Below are positions 38,043 through 43,540 of a DNA stretch of 47,283 bases, piece by piece; the first letter of the stretch is position 1; the number at the start of each line of letters is the position of its first letter. Made by a program: the position numbers and the translations under genes. The DNA is taken from positions 1-47,283 of IMG/VR virus record IMGVR_UViG_3300043122_000072. The stretch is one strand, 5' to 3'. The notes under the pieces were generated by a model. The model was not told the DNA's origin. It saw only the letters and a program-made list of their open reading frames with translations, and made no database searches. This stretch comes from a virus.

Positions 38043-38215
38043 GGCTGCGCGCCGAACTCTAACAAGGGCTCACTGATCCGCGCGCAGCCTTAACCCACCC
38101 CAGCGGCGAGAACATCAGATTGTGACCTGTGGTTTGCGGACCACAAGAGCCTGCCCGTGAGGATGGCTTATGGTGTTCTCCCCGGTGCGGTAGGCCAAAG
38201 CCGATGTAGCGCACC
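38043..38215 (+). other. Non-coding region with three stable hairpins before the tRNA
   Basis: No gene in 38031-38222. Stems: 38043-38052 with 38080-38089 (GGCTGCGCGC/GCGCGCAGCC, 27-nt loop); 38128-38133 with 38140-38145 (TGTGGT/ACCACA); 38184-38189 with 38210-38215 (GGTGCG/CGCACC, inner GGC-CAAA-GCC). They could be part of a structured RNA read from the 37708 promoter or processing signals for the tRNA. Confidence 0.45.
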
Positions 38216-38222
38216 AACTTTA

Positions 38223-38299
38223 GGCCTCGTAGTTCAATTGGTTAGAACTGGCTGTTCATAACAGTCGTGTTGGCGGTTCAAGTCCGCCCGAGGCTACCA
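38223..38299 (+). tRNA. tRNA-Met (CAT) or tRNA-Ile2 (CAT)
   Basis: A full 77-nt cloverleaf: acceptor GGCCTCG with CGAGGCT (one G-U pair), D-arm GTTC/GAAC with GG in the loop, anticodon stem GGCTG/CAGTC with loop TTCATAA, T-arm GGCGG/CCGCC with TTCAAGT, and encoded ACCA end. The CAT anticodon reads AUG, or AUA if the host lysidine synthase modifies it. The gene is encoded on the early transcript, between the Acb2-like gene and the helicase. Confidence 0.93.
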
Positions 38300-38307
38300 C
38301 TGCGATA

Positions 38308-38339
38308 TTGAACCTGTTTAACCTGTGAGCCTGTATAAT
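38308..38339 (+). promoter_or_regulatory. TTGAACCTG element with AACCTG repeats before helicase
   Basis: TTGAAC (38308-38313), 20 bases, TATAAT (38334-38339), with AACCTG at 38311 and 38320 and AGCCTG at 38328. A very similar block with the same 20-base spacing stands before the 41897 gene. Confidence 0.5.
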
Positions 38340-38340
38340 C

Positions 38341-39663
38341 GTGGTAAAACCATTCCCTCACCAGATCGTCGGTGCCAAGTTTCTCGCTGAGCGTAAAACC
38401 GCGCTCTTGGCTGACGAACAGCGCGTCGGTAAAACCGGCGCGGCGATACGCGCCTGTGATTACGCAATGGCGCAAACAATTCTTATCATTACAACGGCGT
38501 CAGGTCGGGGCAATTGGGCGCGCGAAATGCGCGAATGGGGTTTCCCGCGCGACATACAGGTTATCTTCAAAGGTACGGATAAAGTGCGCGCCGACGCAGA
38601 CGTCGTGATTGTCGGCTGGGGCGGTATCGCGCGCAAAGCGCTGCAGGACCAGCTGACAGCGCGCAAGTGGGACGTGCTGATCCCGGATGAAGGCCATTAC
38701 GCAAAGAACCCTGCGGCAAAGCGCACCCTGGCCCTGTACGGCCCGAACGGTATCGCCAGCGCCGCCGCCAGCGTATGGCCTTTGACGGGTACGCCAATGC
38801 CCAATGCGCCTATCGACCTGTTCCCGATGCTCAAAGCCCTGACCCCCGAACGCCTTGTCGCCAAAAACGAATGGCCGGATGTTTCGACATTCGACGCTTT
38901 TCAGAAGCGGTATTGTACCGGGTACATGCAAGGATCGCGCTGGCAGCGCAGGTTTATCATAACCGGTGGGCGTAATCTCGAAGAGCTAAAAGCGCGGCTT
39001 AAAGGTTTCTGGCTACGTCGTACCCAGCAAGACGTGGGCATTGGCAGGCCTATATTCAGCGTTTACAGCCTGACGGTTGATAATCTTGGCGGCGCGCGCA
39101 AGCTAATCGCTGAAATGGGCGAAGACGCCGAAGACATTCTCGCAGCCGCGGAGTACGGCGAAACAAAAAGCCTCGATATGCATCTGGGCCCGTTGCGCCG
39201 GATCACCGGGACGATAAAAGCCCACGCCGTTATACAGGCCGTCAAGGACGAATTTGAGTGCGGGCTGGACAAGATTGTTCTGATGGCCTGGCACTCCGAT
39301 GTCATTGACACGCTGCGCGACGGGCTGGACGAGTTTGGCGTCGCCAGCCTTGATGGCCGCACGCCATCCGCCAAGCGCGATGCAGAAGTTCAGAAGTTTC
39401 AAACAGGATCGGCCCGCGTGTTCGTGGGCCAGATACAAGCCGCGGGCGAAGCGATCGATTTGTCGTCAGCGGCTATGTTGTGGTTCGTCGAGCCGTCGTT
39501 TGTGCCGAAAGACATGAGCCAAGCAGCCCTACGAATTACAAACCACACGCAGACCCGCCAGGCGCATGTCCGGGTTTGTGCCTTGGGTGGAAGTATAGAC
39601 GAAGCGCTTATGAAGATTTTGACCCGCAAGGTTGAAACCATCCGAACCGTAATGGAGAACTAG
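38341..39663 (+). CDS. SNF2-type DEAD/DEAH helicase
   Basis: A 440-residue superfamily 2 helicase with a GTG start (no clear ribosome-binding site). Motifs in order: Q-like PFPHQIVGAKFLAERKTALL, Walker A DEQRVGKTG (Lys31), Walker B DEGH (about 116-119), motif III LTGTPMPN, then the second RecA domain with MAWHSDVIDTLRDGLDEFGV, LDGRTPSAKRDAEVQKFQTG, VFVGQIQAAGEAIDLSSAAM and motif VI SQAALRITNHTQTRQ. It uses ATP to move on duplex DNA. Placed with the nuclease and ssDNA-binding genes, it probably acts in replication or recombination. Confidence 0.87.
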   Translation: MVKPFPHQIVGAKFLAERKTALLADEQRVGKTGAAIRACDYAMAQTILIITTASGRGNWAREMREWGFPRDIQVIFKGTDKVRADADVVIVGWGGIARKALQDQLTARKWDVLIPDEGHYAKNPAAKRTLALYGPNGIASAAASVWPLTGTPMPNAPIDLFPMLKALTPERLVAKNEWPDVSTFDAFQKRYCTGYMQGSRWQRRFIITGGRNLEELKARLKGFWLRRTQQDVGIGRPIFSVYSLTVDNLGGARKLIAEMGEDAEDILAAAEYGETKSLDMHLGPLRRITGTIKAHAVIQAVKDEFECGLDKIVLMAWHSDVIDTLRDGLDEFGVASLDGRTPSAKRDAEVQKFQTGSARVFVGQIQAAGEAIDLSSAAMLWFVEPSFVPKDMSQAALRITNHTQTRQAHVRVCALGGSIDEALMKILTRKVETIRTVMEN

Positions 39664-40569
39664 ATGACTGTTGATATTCATTTTGAAGGGCCTGTTGACG
39701 AAGTCATGCGCGAGATGCGCAAGGTGCTTCAGGGTAGCGAAGAGTGGCAGCACGTACAGTCGCCCCGGCTCAATCTGCTGGACGACGCTTCGGAACGTAC
39801 TGACGCACAAAAGTACGCCGTCGATCATACGCCTGAACCGGCCACAAGTACGGTATCTGACACCAAAACTGTCGACACCAACGTGCCCACCGACGCGGAC
39901 GGTTTCCCGTGGGATGAACGTATCCACGTCAGCACCAAAACACAGAAGAAAGGCGACGGGTGCTGGAAGCGTATTCCGGGCGTCGACCCAAAACTGGTCG
40001 CCGAAGTCGAAGCGGAACTCCGCCAGCATTTCCCCAAACCCGAAGCCGGGTCAGCCCCGGAAGAAGCTGACGCCGCTGACGAACCGACGGATGACGCAGA
40101 AACCCAGGCAGCTGATGCGGCAGATGAAGCCGCTGAAAATGCGCACGAAGGTCTTACCCTGGACGACGTGCGCAACGCCATGCAGCGGTACATCAAAGTC
40201 CACGGCATGGCCGCCGCCACTTCGGGTATCGGGGCGATCTTGAAGCCCGTTACCGGCGTGTCAAAAATTGTCGATATCCCGGCAGATAAAATTGCCGAGG
40301 CTATCGCCGCTATCGACGCGGCAATTAACGCCACGGACGAGACTGCACCGACAGCGACAAAGGCCGACCTTATGACGGCGTTGAAAGCTTACGGTGCCGA
40401 GTTCGGTAGCAGTGAGCTAAATGCTGACGGGCGTAAAATCCTCAGTGGTACTTTTGGCGAACACGTAACCAAGTTCAAAGAAGTACCGAAAGATGACAGC
40501 GCGCGCATTGCCGCAACCATTGAAGTTGTCAATGGCTGCGTGGCCCTTGGCGCACGGTTCGGGGTGTAA
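39664..40569 (+). CDS. Phage replication-region protein with WDERIHVSTKT motif
   Basis: A 301-residue protein. After an acidic start, residues about 75-105 (DADGFPWDERIHVSTKTQKK, GDGCWKRIPGVDPKLVAEVE) carry a motif common in phage genes beside DUF2800/DUF2815 genes. A long acidic Ala linker follows (about 120-165). The C-terminal half is two similar helical domains: TLDDVRNAMQRYIKVHGMAA with VDIPADKIAEAIAAID, and TKADLMTALKAYGAEFGSSE with VPKDDSARIAATIEVVNG. Possibly a recombination mediator or replisome adaptor; not established. Confidence 0.72.
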   Translation: MTVDIHFEGPVDEVMREMRKVLQGSEEWQHVQSPRLNLLDDASERTDAQKYAVDHTPEPATSTVSDTKTVDTNVPTDADGFPWDERIHVSTKTQKKGDGCWKRIPGVDPKLVAEVEAELRQHFPKPEAGSAPEEADAADEPTDDAETQAADAADEAAENAHEGLTLDDVRNAMQRYIKVHGMAAATSGIGAILKPVTGVSKIVDIPADKIAEAIAAIDAAINATDETAPTATKADLMTALKAYGAEFGSSELNADGRKILSGTFGEHVTKFKEVPKDDSARIAATIEVVNGCVALGARFGV

Positions 40570-40570
40570 C

Positions 40571-41860
40571 ATGACCGCTGATCATGCGTCGCGATCTCAC
40601 GCCCGATGGTCCGCCTCGGCAACCGCCCGTAATTGGGCTTGCCCCGGCGCACTGGCGATCATCGAAAACCTTAACTTGCCGGATGTTGAAGGCGAAGCGG
40701 CAGCTTGGGGTACAGCCTGTCACGAAGTGTCAGAAGCGTGCCTGCGAGAATACCGCGACGCCATCGAGTTCGTTGACCGTGTCATCAAGACCAAAAGCCA
40801 CTCGATCACGGTTGATGAAGAGATTGCCGAGACGGCCCAAGTCTACATCGATTACGTCATGGGCCGTATCGCTGAGCACAACGAAGGTGTGGACGACCCG
40901 TCACAACACGCCCAGCTGTTCATCGAACGCAATTTCAAGCTCGACGCCATCAACCCGCCTTACGAAGCTGGTGGAACCGGCGACGCGATCATCTATTTTC
41001 CACGCTGGAAACTGCTTGAAATCGTGGATTTGAAGGGTGGGCGCGGCGTTGTCGTCGAAGCCACGAATAATAAGCAGGCCCGGACTTACGCCCTGGGCGC
41101 AATGCTTGAATTTCAGGGCCTTGATGTCGAACAAGTGCAGTCCACCATCGTGCAACCCCGCGCCCCGCACAAGGACGGGCGCATTCGCAGCGAAGTTCTC
41201 CACGTAACCGACCTGCTCGACTGGACGTCGGATTTGCTGGAACGAATGCATTTGTCGCGCGCAGCGACAGACGCATTTCACGCCTGCAAAGGCAACTCGG
41301 TTAAGCTTGACGAATGGTCCGAGCAGCACCTTACACCCGGCGACCACTGCACCAGTACGTTTTGCGACGCGCGCGGAGCGTGCCCAAAGCTGAAAGTCGA
41401 CGCTTTTCGCAAAGCTGGTGTCTTTTTTGACGACCTTGACCAACCTACACTAAAGAATACGCCAGACATGCTTTCTGTCGAAGAGCTATCTAAAGTGCTT
41501 GACGCGGCGGATATGATCGAAGGTTTCATCAAGGCTGCCCGGGGCTTGGCGCATACCTTGGCAGAAGGCGGGACGGACATACCGAACTACGTTCTCGTAG
41601 AGCGTGTCGGGCGGCGCAAGTTCAAGCTGCCAGACGTCGAGTTAACAGCCGAGCTGTTGAAACTTGACGGGCCGGTTAATGAAATATACGCCGAGCCGAA
41701 ACTAAAGCCCATGGGCGCGCTCGAAAAGCTGTTCGGTAAGGGTAAACTTGACGCCTTTATTGAAAAACCCGTCACGGGCACAAATCTCGTCCGTGCCGAC
41801 AAGACCACGCGGGAGCCAATGAAACCCGCTGCTGAGCGGATGTTCGACATCCTCGATTGA
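40571..41860 (+). CDS. DUF2800 nuclease (PD-(D/E)XK, RecB/Cas4-like)
   Basis: A 429-residue protein; ATG 40571 one base after the previous stop. WGTACHEVSEACLREYRDA (His), GGTGDAIIYFPRWKLLEIVD and LKGGRGVVVEATNNKQARTY give the D...D-x-K core and following Q-Y of the RecB-like nuclease superfamily as in DUF2800. A C-terminal cysteine group (CTSTFCDARGACP) could bind an iron-sulfur cluster or zinc, as in AddB/Cas4. It should act as a DNA exonuclease with the ssDNA-binding protein encoded next. The C-terminus (MFDILD) only weakly resembles the I-F tail. Confidence 0.85.
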   Translation: MTADHASRSHARWSASATARNWACPGALAIIENLNLPDVEGEAAAWGTACHEVSEACLREYRDAIEFVDRVIKTKSHSITVDEEIAETAQVYIDYVMGRIAEHNEGVDDPSQHAQLFIERNFKLDAINPPYEAGGTGDAIIYFPRWKLLEIVDLKGGRGVVVEATNNKQARTYALGAMLEFQGLDVEQVQSTIVQPRAPHKDGRIRSEVLHVTDLLDWTSDLLERMHLSRAATDAFHACKGNSVKLDEWSEQHLTPGDHCTSTFCDARGACPKLKVDAFRKAGVFFDDLDQPTLKNTPDMLSVEELSKVLDAADMIEGFIKAARGLAHTLAEGGTDIPNYVLVERVGRRKFKLPDVELTAELLKLDGPVNEIYAEPKLKPMGALEKLFGKGKLDAFIEKPVTGTNLVRADKTTREPMKPAAERMFDILD

Positions 41861-41888
41861 ACCTGTAACCTCATTAACCTGATAGGAT
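41857..41888 (+). promoter_or_regulatory. TTGAACCTG element before ssDNA-binding gene
   Basis: TTGAAC (41857-41862), 20 bases, TAGGAT (41883-41888), with AACCT repeats at 41860, 41867 and 41876. The predicted start is at or next to the ATG at 41897, and no ribosome-binding site is seen, so a leaderless mRNA is possible. Confidence 0.5.
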
Positions 41889-41896
41889 AGTTAACC

Positions 41897-42541
41897 ATGA
41901 ACTACGCACGCACCAAACAAGGCCGCATCGTCAGCGACGGTTTCCCCGCGCCGGAGTGCATTGTCGCCTTCGCCAAGCATTTGTGGGAACCACAGACCCA
42001 CGACGATGGCAAACAGAACTACAACTGCACGCTGCTCTGGGCCAAGGCGATTGATCTCTCAGCATTGCGCAAAATCTGCGTTGACGCATGCGTCAAGGAT
42101 TGGGGTGAAAAAGCCGTTGAACAAATCAAAGATGGCACGATTAAAAACCCGTTTCTCGACGGCGATGGGCGCCAGGCGGTCAACAAAAAGACGGATGAAC
42201 GCCACCCGGGCTTCGCGGGTACGTGGTTCCTTCGGGTATCGTCTGGTGTAGACCACCAGCCGAAGATCGTCGATCGCAACGTCCGCCCCGTCATTGATCG
42301 GGATCGCCTGCCGTCCGGCTCGCGTATTATCCCGTTTATCAATGCCTATACGTGGGAAAGCAAGCAGGGCAAAGGCGTGTCTTTCGGTATCTCCGGTGTC
42401 CAGATTGTCAAAACCGCCGAAGGCGACGAAATTCTTGGCGGTGGTGGCGGCCCGGCTGCTGATCAGATGTTTGAAAAGATTGAAGCCTCTGACGAAGACA
42501 AAAACGACGCAGTAACTTCTGCTGACGAATTATTTGGCTAA
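41897..42541 (+). CDS. DUF2815 single-stranded DNA-binding protein
   Basis: A 214-residue protein: FPAPECIVAFAKHLWEPQTH, NPFLDGDGRQAVNKKTDERH, PGFAGTWFLRVSSGVDHQPK, RIIPFINAYTWESKQGKGVS, FGISGVQIVKTAEGDEILGG match DUF2815, an OB-fold ssDNA-binding family paired with DUF2800 nucleases. The C-terminus is acidic (EASDEDKNDAVTSADELFG), as in SSB and T7 gp2.5, where the acidic aromatic tail recruits partners. Its tip, E-L-F-G, is a version of the I-F tail of other replication proteins here. Confidence 0.87.
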   Translation: MNYARTKQGRIVSDGFPAPECIVAFAKHLWEPQTHDDGKQNYNCTLLWAKAIDLSALRKICVDACVKDWGEKAVEQIKDGTIKNPFLDGDGRQAVNKKTDERHPGFAGTWFLRVSSGVDHQPKIVDRNVRPVIDRDRLPSGSRIIPFINAYTWESKQGKGVSFGISGVQIVKTAEGDEILGGGGGPAADQMFEKIEASDEDKNDAVTSADELFG

Positions 42542-42564
42542 GTTTGTCTGTTTTGTCGAAATAC

Positions 42565-42588
42565 AGTGTAGGGCCTAGGCCCTACACT
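42565..42588. promoter_or_regulatory. Perfect 24-bp palindrome before the GapR-like gene
   Basis: AGTGTAGGGCCT is followed at once by its reverse complement. It is preceded by GTTTGTCTGTTTTGTC (42542-42557), the recurring TTTTGTC motif, and sits 21 bases before the ATG at 42610. A dyad operator fits better than a terminator, as no T-run follows. Confidence 0.7.
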
Positions 42589-42609
42589 TCATTCACGGAG
42601 AACTGAACC

Positions 42610-42867
42610 ATGCCTGAGATCGGACACAACAGCCAGCCCGGCGGGATCGCGGCTGATCAGCTCACCTCGTATATCAAGCGTATCGAGCGCCTTGAAGAAG
42701 AAAAGGCCAACATTCAAGCCGATATCAAAGAAGTTTACGGCGAGGCCAAAGCGCTTGGGTACGACGTTAAAACCATGCGCCAGGTCATTAAGCGCCGCAA
42801 AATCGAAAAAGACAAACGCGACGAACAGGATGCCCTGCTCCACGTATACGAGAGCATCTTTGACTGA
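42610..42867 (+). CDS. GapR-like (DUF2312) nucleoid protein
   Basis: An 85-residue protein with GGAG before the ATG. AADQLTSYIKRIERLEEEKA, NIQADIKEVYGEAKALGYDV, KTMRQVIKRRKIEKDKRDEQ, DALLHVYESIFD follows GapR/UPF0335. In Caulobacter GapR is a tetramer that clamps over-twisted DNA ahead of forks and helps type II topoisomerases. A phage copy may manage supercoils or compete with the host protein. Families with this sequence are typical of alphaproteobacteria, the main host clue. It ends in SIFD, a form of the I-F tail that host GapR does not, to my knowledge, show. Confidence 0.88.
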   Translation: MPEIGHNSQPGGIAADQLTSYIKRIERLEEEKANIQADIKEVYGEAKALGYDVKTMRQVIKRRKIEKDKRDEQDALLHVYESIFD

Positions 42868-43096
42868 CGTCGGGAGCCTGCTGGAAGAGGCGGTACAGAC
42901 TGGCCGCCTCGACGGCATCACGATCTACCCGTCGCAGAACTGGGGCTGGCAGGTTTCAATCAAACAAAAAGGCAGCGAAGGCTACGTGTGCAACATGGGC
43001 CCGGACCTCGTCACGCTGCTGGCGGAAAGCCTTGCGTCTTTTAATCGGGGGCGTGCAAGCAAAACCCCCGCAGAGGAAGAGGATATTTTCGGATGA
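42860..43096 (+). CDS. Small protein (78 aa) with EEDIFG tail
   Basis: No ATG fits; the conserved-looking part begins at TTG 42860 (TDVGSLLEEAVQTGRLDGIT), which overlaps the GapR-like stop and has GAGAG upstream. The longer frame from 42692 is only a shadow of that gene. IYPSQNWGWQVSIKQKGSEG and MGPDLVTLLAESLASFNRG give a small beta-alpha protein, followed by a short linker and the acidic EEEDIFG tip shared with replication proteins. Function unknown. Confidence 0.65.
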   Translation: MTDVGSLLEEAVQTGRLDGITIYPSQNWGWQVSIKQKGSEGYVCNMGPDLVTLLAESLASFNRGRASKTPAEEEDIFG

Positions 43097-43530
43097 GATC
43101 GCGAGATAGTAAAGGCCGGTTTCTCCCGAATTACCTCGTAGACACGTTCGATCCGCGCGGCTGGCCGGAGCCTTTACCCTACAACCAGCTATGTATCGAT
43201 TACCGCGCGGGCATCAACTGCATTCTCGATTACAACGATTATATATGGGCGGTTCATTGGTGTTGGCAGTCAGTGCCGAACAGCCGGAAAAATAAGTTAT
43301 ACGTGGTTCGGTCCACTAGCGTGAACGGGCGTAAGCGCTCGCTATATCTCCACAAGATAATACTGGAGCGCGCGGGACAAGAACCACCCAGCGCCAAGCA
43401 TATTATAGGCGATCACATTAACGGCGACAGCCTTGATAACCGCCGCTGCAATCTGCGCTGGGCCACGCCATCCGAGAACGCCAGAAATAGAAACGGGAGC
43501 TGGTATCGTCAATTCCAGCTTGAACTGTAG
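43093..43530 (+). CDS. HNH homing-type endonuclease
   Basis: A 145-residue protein in an ATGA overlap. CIDYRAGINCILDYNDYIWA, LYVVRSTSVNGRKRSLYLHK, then HIIGDHINGDSLDNRRCNLR and WATPSENARNRNG show the HNH_3-type core (DH-NGD-N-R) with downstream DNA-binding segment. It can cut DNA and may act as a selfish homing nuclease. It sits right beside the methyltransferase gene, whose overlapping frame carries another HNH module. Confidence 0.87.
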   Translation: MRSRDSKGRFLPNYLVDTFDPRGWPEPLPYNQLCIDYRAGINCILDYNDYIWAVHWCWQSVPNSRKNKLYVVRSTSVNGRKRSLYLHKIILERAGQEPPSAKHIIGDHINGDSLDNRRCNLRWATPSENARNRNGSWYRQFQLEL

Positions 43531-43540
43531 GTTTTGACGC

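Noticed and set aside
38100-38165. A second tRNA before the tRNA-Met
   Set aside because: The TGTGGT/ACCACA stem has a 6-nt loop, and no T-arm with TTC or matching acceptor stem is present.
38223-38299. tRNA as the phage attachment site
   Set aside because: It is a complete gene 2.4 kb from the integrase, and no partial duplicate was noticed near the integrase; attP location remains unknown.
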